Assembly: GCF_000812685.1 (NCBI RefSeq)
Contig: NZ_JWIF01000067.1
Location: 62,001 to 126,000, forward strand
Origin: Halocynthiibacter namhaensis
Lineage (GTDB): Bacteria; Pseudomonadota; Alphaproteobacteria; Rhodobacterales; Rhodobacteraceae
Direction of reading: 5' to 3'
Length of the DNA stretch: 64,000 nt
Under the pieces are notes generated by a model. It made no database searches. It was given only the letters and a program-made list of their open reading frames with translations, and was not told the origin of the DNA. This document shows positions 35,482 to 44,928 of this stretch, in pieces. Every line of letters starts with the position of its first letter. Positions within the stretch are counted from its first letter, which is position 1. The translations under genes and the position numbers were made by a program.

Positions 35482-37263
35482 ATGATTACTGCCCAAACTG
35501 CCGCCAGCACTCCAAGTGACAAGCCGACATCATTGTCGTGGCGCATGCGCATCCTCGTGGCTGTGCTTGTGGTGTTTGCGACTTTGGTTGTTTGGGTCAG
35601 TAACTTGTTCTTGACCGAAAGATTCACCGAAACAACGCGTAATCGGGGCGAGTTGCGCCTTGCCCTATATTCTGGAAATCTGCTGTCTGAACTGCGCCGC
35701 AATGCGATTGTACCGCAGCTTTTGGCGCGTGATCCGGCGTTGATTGGGGCGCTGCAATCGTCTGACTTTTCGCAATCCAGCCAACGTCTGATCACTTATG
35801 ACGAAGAAATTGGCGCGGCCAACATCTTCATGTTGGATCGTGATGGGCGCGTTGTTGCATCTACTGATCGCAACTTAATTAGTACGCCTATGCGATCCGA
35901 ACGGTTTTTTATTGAAGCTGTCCGTAGTAACGAAACCCTGTTTTCCACGGGGGACCCAGCAGGATCCGTTCCACGTTTCACATGGTCTCGCCGGATGGAG
36001 CAGGGCGACCAAACCATCGGCGTTATTGTCGTTGAAGTTGATTTGCACAAGTTCCAGACCGCTTGGGCTGGCATCTCAGATGCTGTTTTTGTGACCAACA
36101 GCGAAGGGGTAATTCTGCTGTCCACAGAACCCAAATGGCGGGGCCTGCGCGAGGCAGATGCACTTGCTGTTCAGTCGGTGCCTTCGGCTTTGACCCGCGC
36201 CTTTCAAGCGACTGTTGACTGGTCTGTGCCGCCGGATGCATGGCTTGAGGGGGCGGCGGTGTTGCGCCTTGAAGCGCGGATGCCATTTCACGGTTGGCGC
36301 ATCGCATCATTCACGTCTTTTGCCTCTGTGCGCGAACGGGTGAATGGCGTTCTGGCGATCGAGATCATGGGGTTTGCGATGCTTCTGACCCTGACGTTCT
36401 ACCTGATGAGCCGACGTACGACGGGCAAGTTGCGGATGTTTCAGCAAGAATCGGCGGAACTGCGCGCGCTTAATCACCAGCTACAGCGAGAAGTTGCCGA
36501 ACGCCAGAAGGTGGAAAAGAACCTCAAATTTGCCGAACAAACGCTTGCGCAAAGTTCCAAATTGGCGGCCTTGGGCGAGATGTCCGCCGCCGTGAGCCAC
36601 GAGTTAAATCAACCCTTGGCCGCGATGAAAACCTACCTGGCTGGCGCGCGCCTTTTGTTGCAACGCAAGCGGCCCGAAGAAGCACTTTCATCGTTTTATC
36701 GCATTGACGATTTGATTGAACGTATGGGCGCGATTACCCGACAGCTGAAAAGCTATGCGCGCAAAAGCAAAGAGACATTTGAGCCCGTAGATTCAAGATC
36801 TTGCGTGAATGCAGCCCTTGAAATGATGGAACCTCAGCTGAAGCAGCGTTATGTCGAGATCAAAGCGGGTTTGCCCCGAGAACCCGCAATGGTTCTAGCG
36901 GATCCGCTGCGTTTGGAACAAGTGCTTATCAATCTTTTGCGCAACGCTTTGGATGCCACGAAGTTCACACCGGATCCGCGCATCGAAATCGTCTTGTCCA
37001 TGGGGCATCAAGTGACCCTCACGATCCGAGACAACGGCGAAGGCATCGATGATTTCGAAAGTCTGTTTGAACCCTTTTATACCACAAAGGAACCTGGCGA
37101 CGGGGTTGGATTGGGGCTTGCGATCTCATCTGGGATTGCAGGCGACTTCGGTGGACGATTAACTGCACACAACAGCGCAGATGGTGGCGCGGTGTTTGTA
37201 TTGCACCTGCCATCTTTGGGTTCCGAGACAGAGGTTGCGGGCACGCCCCGTGACAACAGCTAA
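35482..37263 (+). CDS. dctB: C4-dicarboxylate sensor histidine kinase DctB
   Basis: Membrane sensor for succinate, fumarate and malate. The 593-residue protein has a transmembrane helix at ~22-44, a large periplasmic double-PAS (Cache-like) sensor region to ~285, a second helix (MGFAMLLTLTFYLM), a coiled coil, and a kinase core with H-box MSAAVSHELNQPLAAM, N-box NLLRNALDAT and G-boxes DNGEGI / GVGLGLAISSGI. The length, layout and the following dctD gene (33 bp away) identify it. The dctPQM transporter it would control is not in the window. Confidence 0.9.
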   Translation: MITAQTAASTPSDKPTSLSWRMRILVAVLVVFATLVVWVSNLFLTERFTETTRNRGELRLALYSGNLLSELRRNAIVPQLLARDPALIGALQSSDFSQSSQRLITYDEEIGAANIFMLDRDGRVVASTDRNLISTPMRSERFFIEAVRSNETLFSTGDPAGSVPRFTWSRRMEQGDQTIGVIVVEVDLHKFQTAWAGISDAVFVTNSEGVILLSTEPKWRGLREADALAVQSVPSALTRAFQATVDWSVPPDAWLEGAAVLRLEARMPFHGWRIASFTSFASVRERVNGVLAIEIMGFAMLLTLTFYLMSRRTTGKLRMFQQESAELRALNHQLQREVAERQKVEKNLKFAEQTLAQSSKLAALGEMSAAVSHELNQPLAAMKTYLAGARLLLQRKRPEEALSSFYRIDDLIERMGAITRQLKSYARKSKETFEPVDSRSCVNAALEMMEPQLKQRYVEIKAGLPREPAMVLADPLRLEQVLINLLRNALDATKFTPDPRIEIVLSMGHQVTLTIRDNGEGIDDFESLFEPFYTTKEPGDGVGLGLAISSGIAGDFGGRLTAHNSADGGAVFVLHLPSLGSETEVAGTPRDNS

Positions 37264-37296
37264 GATAAGTCCCTAGGTGGGGCAGGAGTATTACAA

Positions 37297-38634
37297 ATGG
37301 CACAGGCTATGAAAATTGCGATCGTGGATGATGAGCGGGACATGCGCCAATCCATCAGCCAATGGTTGGCGCTGTCGGGCTTTGACACGGAAACCTTCGC
37401 CTCAGCCGAAGAAGCCTTGAAAGGCCTTGGCGCGGATTACCCTGGGATTGTGGTCAGTGATATCCGCATGCCAGGTATGGACGGGATGCAGTTTTTGAAA
37501 AAACTGATGAGCGTTGATAGCGGCTTGCCGGTGATTATGATCACGGGCCACGGTGATGTGCCTATGGCGGTCGAGGCGATGCGTCTTGGTGCTTGGGATT
37601 TCTTAGAGAAACCGTTCAACCCAGATCGGATGACCGAACTTGCCAAGAAGGCGACGCTTAAGCGTCGGATGACATTGGATTCACGTGCACTGCGCAAAGA
37701 ATTGTCCGACGGTGGGACGATCATGAAAAAATTGATCGGCAGTTCGGATGCTATGCAGCGATTGCGTGAAGACATCTTGGATTTGGGGCAGGCCGACGGC
37801 CATGTTCTGATCGAAGGCGAGACTGGTACAGGGAAATCCTTGGTTGCACACGCTTTGCATGCGGTTGGGCCGCGCGCTGGTAAAAAATTCATTCTTTTGT
37901 CCTGTGCCGCCTTGGAGGAAGAAGCGCTGCTGAAAACCTTGTTTGGCCCCATGGATGACGACGGCGGTTCAATTCCTTTGGTCGAAGCTGCGCGTGGCGG
38001 AACCTTGGTATTGGAAGATGTCGAAACCCTGTCACAAGTCGCGCAGGCGCGTTTACTGACGTTCATCAATGAGCAAGGCAACCCGGCCGAAACGCGTGTG
38101 ATTGCGATTTCCAACTTGCAAGAAGCAGGCAAAACTCTGGAAGACGCATTGCGGCCTGACCTGTTCTACCGCTTGGCTGCACTGAAAATTACGCTTCCAC
38201 CACTGCGTCAAAGAGACGACGATGTGTTGTTGCTGTTTTCTCGCTTGTCTGAACAATTTGCGGAAGAATACGGCTGCCCGGCACCTGAGGTGTCTGCACA
38301 AGAAGCGGCACAATTGCTGCAAGCGCCTTGGCCGGGTAACATCCGTCAGCTGATCAATGTCGCGGAACGCGCCGTTTTGCAAAACCGTCGTGGTTCCGGC
38401 ACCATCGCCAGCTTGCTGATGGCAGATGATGACGATACGCAGCCCGTTATGACCACCGAAGGCAAACCTTTGAAGGAATATGTGGAAGCCTTTGAGCGGA
38501 TGCTGATCGACAACACGATGCGCCGCCATAAAGGGTCGATTGTGAATGTGATGGAGGAACTCTGTTTGCCACGCCGCACATTGAACGAGAAAATGGCGAA
38601 ATATGGGTTGCAGCGGTCCGATTACCTGGGCTGA
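37297..38634 (+). CDS. dctD: DctD-type response regulator lacking the GAFTGA loop
   Basis: Partner of DctB, 445 residues: receiver (D55 in VVSDIRMPGMDG, K105 in FLEKPF), AAA+ domain with Walker A GETGTGKS (174-181) and Walker B-like GGTLVLED (234-241), and a C-terminal Fis-type helix-turn-helix (GSIVNVMEELCLPRRTLNEK). The stretch 213-232 where sigma-54 activators carry GAFTGA reads KTLFGPMDDDGGSIPLVEAA, so the sigma-54 contact motif is absent. Known precedents (NtrC of Rhodobacter capsulatus) act without sigma-54. It probably activates through the ordinary sigma factor or acts as a repressor; that is inference. Confidence 0.85.
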   Translation: MAQAMKIAIVDDERDMRQSISQWLALSGFDTETFASAEEALKGLGADYPGIVVSDIRMPGMDGMQFLKKLMSVDSGLPVIMITGHGDVPMAVEAMRLGAWDFLEKPFNPDRMTELAKKATLKRRMTLDSRALRKELSDGGTIMKKLIGSSDAMQRLREDILDLGQADGHVLIEGETGTGKSLVAHALHAVGPRAGKKFILLSCAALEEEALLKTLFGPMDDDGGSIPLVEAARGGTLVLEDVETLSQVAQARLLTFINEQGNPAETRVIAISNLQEAGKTLEDALRPDLFYRLAALKITLPPLRQRDDDVLLLFSRLSEQFAEEYGCPAPEVSAQEAAQLLQAPWPGNIRQLINVAERAVLQNRRGSGTIASLLMADDDDTQPVMTTEGKPLKEYVEAFERMLIDNTMRRHKGSIVNVMEELCLPRRTLNEKMAKYGLQRSDYLG

Positions 38635-39222
38635 TTTGAGAAAACCGTACAGACATAAACAACGAATGGGGGGGCGAATGGGGCCCCTCATTTTCGTGAC
38701 GGGATTATAAACTTCGTTGGATCACAAGAGGCGGCGATGGCCATCCGCCGCAGTTATTTGCCTGGTGAATACAAATGAAGCTGAATTCACTGAGGTGACC
38801 GCGCTATTTGCCATTGTAATTGACCCACTTATGACACTATGTTGACAATACGGCGGCTACAGATGTGCGCCGATGGAATTCACTGCTTAGGGTTGTGCCG
38901 CTTTCAGGCCTCCAGATGCAGACTGATGTGGTTGACGAACGATCCCGACGGGAAACGGCAACCGGATACAAGCTTTTGACCCACCGGGCGCTGACAACCC
39001 CGGGCGATTGGCCAAAAGCGGCTAAACAGGCGTCACCAAGACGTCAGAGAGAAACGCGATGCGAGGCAGTGCAGGCACAGGACGTTACGAAGGGGAAGCC
39101 ATGCTTGCCCACGTTTCCTGTTGTGGCACCCCGCGCGCCAAATCAGGACATTGCAGATCAGACCGCCGGTCGTCACGCCTTCGCGTGCCCCGGCTCGCGT
39201 CTCTGCTCTGCGCAGAAACTTT
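38635..39222 (+). other. Long untranslated region upstream of rne
   Basis: 588 bp without a supported gene. Near 38670-38700 the complementary run GGGGCCCC may end dctD transcription; an imperfect GC-rich hairpin lies at 38731-38752 (GCGGCGATGG / CCATCCGCCGC with one bulge). An AT-rich promoter-like patch with TTGACA at 38842 lacks a clear -10. Long rne leaders commonly mediate feedback by RNase E itself, which is a reasonable inference here. Confidence 0.5.
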
Positions 39223-42200
39223 ATGGCTAAAAAGATGCTCATCGATGCCACCCACGCGGAAGAGACCCGTGTTGTTGTGGTTGACGGAAACAAAGTTGAA
39301 GAATTCGACTTTGAAAGTGAAAACAAGCGCCAGCTAGCTGGTTCTATCTATCTCGCGAAAGTAACGCGGGTTGAACCTTCGCTTCAGGCGGCCTTTGTGG
39401 ATTATGGCGGAAACCGTCATGGTTTCTTGGCGTTTTCTGAGATTCACCCAGATTATTACCAGATCCCTGTTGCGGACCGTGAAGCGCTTATGGCGGAAGA
39501 ACGCGCCTATACTGAAGCTTTGCGCGCAGAAGAAGAACAAGACGAAGCCAATTCTGAACCGCGCCGCCGTCGTCGTCGCGGTAAGCCAGCTGCTGCGCGT
39601 ACTGAGAACAAAGATGCGGTGGAAACCCGTGATGTTCCAGAGGTATCCTCTGATGCGCCAAGCGGCATGGAAGTTGTTGATCTAGATGATGATAATAACG
39701 ATCTAGAGGGCAGCTCTCCGATGGAATTGGTGTCAGAAACACCGGTTGATACACCTGAGACAGGGACTGAAGAGACCCCGGCTGATGTTGCTGTTCCAGA
39801 GATTGAGGCGACAGAAGTTGCAGAATCTGAAGTTGTCATCGAAGCAACCAGTGACACAGTTGAAACGCCTGCAGTTGAAGCTTCAACAGCAGACGACACA
39901 ACATCCGAAGCGGCGATTGAAACCACATCGGATACTTCTGATGAAGTTGTCGCAGATGTGGATGATGCATCTGACGACGAGGTTGCTGAAGAAGCGGAAG
40001 TGGCCCAACCTACGGACAAAGACGAAAGCATTGAATCCGTTGCGGACGAAGATGTGCAAGAAGAAATTCGTCGCCCACGCAAGCCACGTCAACGTCGCTA
40101 TAAGATCCAAGAAGTTGTTAAAGTACGTCAAATTCTGCTGGTTCAAGTGGTTAAAGAAGAACGTGGCAACAAGGGCGCAGCACTTACCACATATCTTTCA
40201 CTGGCGGGCCGTTACTGCGTCTTGATGCCAAACACTGCCCGTGGCGGTGGCATTTCTCGTAAGATCACCAACGCTGCGGATCGTAAGAAACTTAAGGAAA
40301 TCGCAACCGAAATTGATGTGCCTCAGGGCGCTGGTTTGATTGTTCGCACAGCTGGTGCGCAGCGCACCAAAAGTGAGATCAAGCGCGACTATGAATATCT
40401 GCAACGCATGTGGGAGCAAATCCGTGCACTGACGTTGAAATCGATCGCACCTGCGAAGATCTATGAAGAGGGCGATCTGATTAAACGTTCGATCCGTGAT
40501 CTTTACAATGGTGACATTGACGAAGTGATCGTGGACGGCGAGGCGGGTTATAAAAACGCCAAAGAATTCATGCAGATGATCATGCCGACCCATGCAGACA
40601 ATGTGAAACTGTACAAAGAACAACTGCCTTTGTTTGCGCGTTTCCAAGTCGAAAATTATTTGTCCAGCATGTTCAACCCAACCGTTCAGTTGAAATCCGG
40701 TGGTTATATCGTGATTGATACGACGGAAGCTTTGGTGGCTGTCGATGTGAACTCTGGTCGTGCGACGAAAGAAAATTCGATCGAAGATACTGCGCTTAAG
40801 ACCAACCTTGAGGCAGCAGAAGAAGTTGCGCGTCAAATGCGCCTGCGCGACCTTGCAGGTCTGTTGGTCATCGATTTCATCGACATGGACGAACGCCGCA
40901 ATAACAACGCGGTTGAAAAGCGTCTAAAAGATCGCCTGAAAACGGATCGTGCGCGTATTCAAGTCGGCCGGATCTCTGGCTTTGGCTTGCTTGAAATGTC
41001 GCGTCAACGTCTGCGTCCTGGCATGCTTGAGGCAACGACACAGCCTTGCCCATCTTGCCATGGCACGGGCCTGATCCGCTCTGATGACAATCTTGCATTG
41101 ACCATTTTGCGTGCCTTGGAAGAAGAGGGCGTGCGCAAGCGGTCCCGCGAGGTTCTGTTGAAAGCGCCACTGGCTGTTGTGAACTATCTGTTCAACAACA
41201 AACGCGAACATATTGCTCATATTGAAACCCGCTATGGCATCTCCATTCGCATCGAAGCTGACGTGCATTTGACCAGCCCAGATTTCACAATCGAACGCTT
41301 TAAAACAGCAACCCGTCGCGTGAAACCAGCCGAAACCCAAGTTGTGACTGGCTCCATAGAGATGATGGAAGACATTGATGACGCGGTAGAGGCGGAAGTC
41401 GTGGAAGCCAATACTGACACTGAAACGAATGAAGATGGCACGCCCAAGCGTAAACGTCGTCGTCGTTCGCGTCGTCGTGGTGGCCGTGGTCGTGGTGGTG
41501 AAAACGGTGCCGAGACCGATAATGAAGATGGCACCGAACGTTCCGATACGACGGAACAGTCGGATGCCGTTTCTGCGGATGCGACATTGGGTGATGCTGT
41601 AACGTCCGAAGCACCTACAGAAGGTGATGCAGAGGCGCAGGCAGAAGAAAAACCAAAACGCCGTCGTCGTCGTAAATCTTCTGTTGCGCCGGTTGAAGCC
41701 CTAGAAGAAGCAACCGAGAGCGTCGTTGCCCCAACCGAAGATGTTGCTGCTGAAACCGAGGTTGAAGAAAAACCCAAACGTCGCCGGACACGTAAGAAAA
41801 AGGTGGATGAGGTTGAAGCGGTTGAGGTGACTGCTGATGCCGAGACGGTTGCAGAGGGCACTCCGGCGGTTGAAGAAGCACCGAAGAAACGGCGTACGCG
41901 TCGTAAGAAAACGGATGAAGCCCCCGTTGTTGCAGCGGAAACAGCGGAAGCTGGCGATGCAAACACTACTGAACCTGAAGAAACGCCGAAGCCAAAGCCT
42001 CGTCGGACGCGCAAGAAAAAGGTTGAAGAACCTGTTGTTGAAGGCGATTCCGTGGAAGAGGGGGAAACCCCCGCAGCCGAAGAAAAGCCTGCGCCTAGAA
42101 AACGCCGCACGCGTAAAAAGGCGGAACCCGTGGTCGAGGCAGCGCCAGCTGAAAACGTTGCAGTTGAGGTGGTTTCTGAACCTGCAACCGAAACTGCCGC

Positions 42201-42348
42201 AGAGGCAGTGATCACGAAGCCAACTCCCGTTGCAGAAGCCCCAGTTGCAGAAGAAACTCCTGTTGTGGAAGCTGCGGTGGAACCAACGCCGGCGCCTGAT
42301 GAGCCTGCGGCGCCAAAACGTAAGGGCTGGTGGTCTTTGGGGCGCTAA
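39223..42348 (+). CDS. rne: Ribonuclease E
   Basis: Endoribonuclease that leads mRNA decay and rRNA/tRNA processing. The 1041-residue protein starts MAKKMLIDATHAEETRV at 39223; the open frame further upstream is not family-like. The S1 domain is split by a ~200-residue acidic, Ser/Thr/Glu-rich insert (residues ~85-290). The catalytic core shows VDVNSGRATKEN and LLVIDFIDMDERRN (the two magnesium Asp) and the zinc-link CPSCHGTG. The C-terminal tail is disordered, with five repeats of the form EExPKxRRxRKK (about 41640-42125), likely RNA- and partner-binding. Such inserts and tails are usual in alphaproteobacterial RNase E. Confidence 0.95.
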   Translation: MAKKMLIDATHAEETRVVVVDGNKVEEFDFESENKRQLAGSIYLAKVTRVEPSLQAAFVDYGGNRHGFLAFSEIHPDYYQIPVADREALMAEERAYTEALRAEEEQDEANSEPRRRRRRGKPAAARTENKDAVETRDVPEVSSDAPSGMEVVDLDDDNNDLEGSSPMELVSETPVDTPETGTEETPADVAVPEIEATEVAESEVVIEATSDTVETPAVEASTADDTTSEAAIETTSDTSDEVVADVDDASDDEVAEEAEVAQPTDKDESIESVADEDVQEEIRRPRKPRQRRYKIQEVVKVRQILLVQVVKEERGNKGAALTTYLSLAGRYCVLMPNTARGGGISRKITNAADRKKLKEIATEIDVPQGAGLIVRTAGAQRTKSEIKRDYEYLQRMWEQIRALTLKSIAPAKIYEEGDLIKRSIRDLYNGDIDEVIVDGEAGYKNAKEFMQMIMPTHADNVKLYKEQLPLFARFQVENYLSSMFNPTVQLKSGGYIVIDTTEALVAVDVNSGRATKENSIEDTALKTNLEAAEEVARQMRLRDLAGLLVIDFIDMDERRNNNAVEKRLKDRLKTDRARIQVGRISGFGLLEMSRQRLRPGMLEATTQPCPSCHGTGLIRSDDNLALTILRALEEEGVRKRSREVLLKAPLAVVNYLFNNKREHIAHIETRYGISIRIEADVHLTSPDFTIERFKTATRRVKPAETQVVTGSIEMMEDIDDAVEAEVVEANTDTETNEDGTPKRKRRRRSRRRGGRGRGGENGAETDNEDGTERSDTTEQSDAVSADATLGDAVTSEAPTEGDAEAQAEEKPKRRRRRKSSVAPVEALEEATESVVAPTEDVAAETEVEEKPKRRRTRKKKVDEVEAVEVTADAETVAEGTPAVEEAPKKRRTRRKKTDEAPVVAAETAEAGDANTTEPEETPKPKPRRTRKKKVEEPVVEGDSVEEGETPAAEEKPAPRKRRTRKKAEPVVEAAPAENVAVEVVSEPATETAAEAVITKPTPVAEAPVAEETPVVEAAVEPTPAPDEPAAPKRKGWWSLGR

Positions 42349-42374
42349 TACTCCCAAGGCATTGAGACGAAACA

Positions 42375-42401
42375 GAAACGCCGGGCATTGCCCGGCGTTT
42401 C
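42375..42401. terminator. Terminator after rne
   Basis: GAAACGCCGGGC and GCCCGGCGTTTC form a perfect 12-bp stem with a 3-nt loop. It stands between rne and the convergent tusA-like gene and can serve both. Confidence 0.88.
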
Positions 42402-42416
42402 TCGTTGAGGATGCCC

Positions 42417-42659
42417 CTAGGGTTTGTGTCGAATCCACCATATGTGGGAACCTTGACCCGATTGCTGCCCCAGTAATTCATGCCCGCTTTCGTTACAAAA
42501 ATGCGGCACATCAATCACAGCCGCCGGGTCGTCGGTTTCCAAGCGCAAGACTTGGCCAGGCCGCAATCCACGCAAACGTTTTGCGGCGCGCAACACGGGC
42601 AGGGGACACAGCATTCCGAGGGCGTCGACCTCAAGATCTGCGCTTGGCATCTCGTTCAT
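42417..42659 (-). CDS. TusA-family sulfurtransferase-like protein
   Basis: 80-residue protein of the TusA/YeeD/SirA family, small sulfur carriers. It has the signature LGMLCPLPVLRAAKRLRGL with the sulfur-accepting Cys near residue 17, and the 'CPLPVL' fold of two helices and a four-strand sheet. The ATG at 42659 has GAGAG upstream; the frame is open further but without similarity. Divergent from ccdA, which is also a thiol-redox gene. Which pathway it serves is not clear. Confidence 0.88.
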   Translation of the reverse strand: MNEMPSADLEVDALGMLCPLPVLRAAKRLRGLRPGQVLRLETDDPAAVIDVPHFCNESGHELLGQQSGQGSHIWWIRHKP

Positions 42660-42796
42660 GTTCACTCTCTTTTCGCGTTGCACGCCGGACGCACGTGAAT
42701 GTGACATTCTGCGGCGTGACCTTCTCAGCTGTTTCGCCTAAATATCAACTGCGGTAAAGGTTTTCTCGCCGCTGACCTGTCCCGAAAGGATGCCCT

Positions 42797-43564
42797 GTGC
42801 TTGACGCGACCCAAATTTTTGACGCCTCACTGCTGATTTCTTTGTTCATCGCGCTTGCGGGCGGTTTGATTTCATTTCTAAGCCCATGCGTTCTGCCAAT
42901 CGTGCCACCCTATCTCGCTTACATGAGTGGGATTAGTATGACTGAGATGTCTGGTGAAGATAATGTTAAGACCAACGGTCGTGCTAAGGTGTTGATTGCA
43001 GCAGTGTTTTTTGTGATGGGCTTGTCCGTTGTCTTTCTGATGATCGGTCTGGCGGCGTCTTTTGCTGGGCGGTTTTTGATCCAAAACCAAGATTTGTTCA
43101 CCACGATCGCAGGCGTCGTCATTATGATTATGGGCGCGCATTTTGTCGGGGTTTATCGCATTAAGTTCATGGATCGCGAGGCGCGGCTTGATGCCGGGGA
43201 TCAGGGCGGATCTGCGCTGGGTGCTTTTGTGTTGGGACTTGCTTTTGCCTTTGGCTGGTCGCCATGCCTTGGCCCGATTCTCGGGGCAATCAGTTCTCTT
43301 GCGATGATGGAAGGCTCTGCTGCACGCTCCATGTTGTTGCTTGGCTTTTATGCACTTGGTCTAGGAATTCCCTTTATACTGGTGGCTGCGTTTTTCCCAC
43401 GCTTGAAGGGCCTCATGAGCTGGATGAAACGCCATATGGGCCGTATCGAAGCCACCATGGGTCTGCTGCTTTGGACGGTTGGTTTGATGATGGCAACAGG
43501 GCAATTCACCGAATTTGCGCTTTGGATCAACGAGAAATTCCCCGTTCTTCAAGCTTTTGGCTGA
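42797..43564 (+). CDS. ccdA: Cytochrome c biogenesis protein CcdA
   Basis: Membrane thiol-disulphide transporter passing electrons from cytoplasmic thioredoxin to periplasmic proteins for cytochrome c maturation. 255 residues with six transmembrane helices and the paired catalytic cysteines in FLSPCVLPIVPPYLAYMSG and GWSPCLGPILG. The start is a GTG at 42797 with AAGGA upstream. No other ccm genes are nearby. Confidence 0.92.
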   Translation: MLDATQIFDASLLISLFIALAGGLISFLSPCVLPIVPPYLAYMSGISMTEMSGEDNVKTNGRAKVLIAAVFFVMGLSVVFLMIGLAASFAGRFLIQNQDLFTTIAGVVIMIMGAHFVGVYRIKFMDREARLDAGDQGGSALGAFVLGLAFAFGWSPCLGPILGAISSLAMMEGSAARSMLLLGFYALGLGIPFILVAAFFPRLKGLMSWMKRHMGRIEATMGLLLWTVGLMMATGQFTEFALWINEKFPVLQAFG

Positions 43565-43631
43565 GTCCTATCAACGCTTTTGCGGCGCAAATGCCGCAGA
43601 GGTAAAACTCTCTCAGTGACATGTGACGAAT

Positions 43632-43649
43632 TTAACTTAATCTTACCAT
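43632..43649. promoter_or_regulatory. TTAA-N7-TTAC element upstream of the 43696 gene
   Basis: TTAACTTAATCTTACCAT resembles the reverse complement of the repeated element at 7046 (TTAACTTA then CCAT at a one-base different spacing). It lies 47 bp upstream of the next start codon. A CtrA-type site is one possibility. Confidence 0.25.
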
Positions 43650-43695
43650 CATCCCGGTTTATCCTGCCCTTGTAGAACGTAGGTGTAACCCGGAT

Positions 43696-44928
43696 ATGTC
43701 GTCTGAAAATGATCCTAAACCAACTCAGGCGGTGCCTTTTGTGCGCAGGCGTAAGGTTTTCTATATTCCAGGCTATGATCCGTTTCATCCCCGCCGGTAC
43801 CGTGAACTATACCGCAAGGAAAGCGCGCTTCAGGCTGAGATTTCCGGTTATGATATTGCCTTGAAACGGGCCGAGGGCGGTGGTCCTTATGGGTGGCATG
43901 TTGATGCTAAGATTGGCGGCCAAGTGGTTTCGTCTGATTTCGAGGTGCTCGTCTGGTCCGATATCGTCAAAGAAACCATGACCCAAAACATCCCGCGCAC
44001 CTATCTTATGTTGGCGCGCACGGCATGGACTTATATTGGATCTGGCGCTTTTTCGCGTTTGCTGAAAACCCGAAAAGGCCCAATGATCGCAGCGCTTTAT
44101 CCGATCTTCATGCTGACTTTACAACTGCTTGTCGCATGCGGTTTAGGCATGATTTTCGGAAATTTGACGTCAAGGCTTTTGCATGGGTGGTTGTTTGTCC
44201 CAGTCTTTGCCTTGGTGTTGATGTTTTCCCTGCGAGGGTTCCGCAAAATCGATAACAAGCTGTTCGCCTATTATTTGATGCATGATTATTCGTGGTCCGC
44301 GCGCAATCACGGGGCCAGCCCCCCTGAATTGGAAGCAAAGATCGAAGCATTTCGAGGGCGCTTGTTGCAGTCACTGTCTGAAGGATACGATGAAATATTG
44401 GTGGTCGGGCACAGTTCCGGCGCGCATATTGCGGTGTCCTTGTTGGCGGATTTTTCACGCAGGAATAACATGCCAAAGGGGGGGACGACCGTGTCTTTGT
44501 TAACCCTTGGGCAAGTTGTTCCAATGGTGTCTTTTTTGAAAAATGCCAATAGGTTACGCGGTGATCTTCAGTTTATGTCAGGGCAGGATGTAATCCCTTG
44601 GGTGGATGTGACTGCGCCTGGGGATGGTTGTGCATTCGCGCTGTGTGACCCGGTTTCAGTGACTGGCGTTGCACCTAAAAACAAACGCTGGCCTTTGGTG
44701 TTTTCCGCATCCTTTACACAAAGCCTGACGCCCGCGCGCTGGAAAGCCTTGCGTTGGCGGTTTTTCCGACTTCATTTCCAATATCTTTGCGCCTTTGATG
44801 CACCGAAGGACTATGACTATTTTCAGATTACAGCTGGTCCCCAAACTCTGTGGCAGCGCTATGAAAACCGCCCTGCGTCAAAGTCTCGCCTAGAAGATCC
44901 GCTGTCGCCGTATCAGGATGTCTTATGA
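43696..44928 (+). CDS. Membrane alpha/beta-hydrolase-like protein, function unknown
   Basis: 410-residue protein with two transmembrane helices near residues 138-190 (IAALYPIFMLTLQLLV, LFVPVFALVLMFSL). After them, ILVVGHSSGAHIAVSLLADF has the GxSxG nucleophile elbow of alpha/beta hydrolases. The N-terminal segment FYIPGYDPFHPRRYRELY looks like the first strand and oxyanion region. I do not recognise the family by name. Its stop overlaps the P450 start by 4 bp, so the two are translationally coupled and probably act on the same (perhaps lipid-like) substrate; that link is inferred. Confidence 0.65.
   Translation: MSSENDPKPTQAVPFVRRRKVFYIPGYDPFHPRRYRELYRKESALQAEISGYDIALKRAEGGGPYGWHVDAKIGGQVVSSDFEVLVWSDIVKETMTQNIPRTYLMLARTAWTYIGSGAFSRLLKTRKGPMIAALYPIFMLTLQLLVACGLGMIFGNLTSRLLHGWLFVPVFALVLMFSLRGFRKIDNKLFAYYLMHDYSWSARNHGASPPELEAKIEAFRGRLLQSLSEGYDEILVVGHSSGAHIAVSLLADFSRRNNMPKGGTTVSLLTLGQVVPMVSFLKNANRLRGDLQFMSGQDVIPWVDVTAPGDGCAFALCDPVSVTGVAPKNKRWPLVFSASFTQSLTPARWKALRWRFFRLHFQYLCAFDAPKDYDYFQITAGPQTLWQRYENRPASKSRLEDPLSPYQDVL

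Noticed and set aside
39121-39222. N-terminal extension of RNase E
   Set aside because: The extra 34 residues are not family-like; MAKKMLIDAT at 39223 is the standard start.
41232-42215. Long serine/threonine/alanine-rich frame antisense to the rne tail
   Set aside because: It is the complement of the repetitive Glu/Ala/Arg codons of RNase E, with no start signal of its own.
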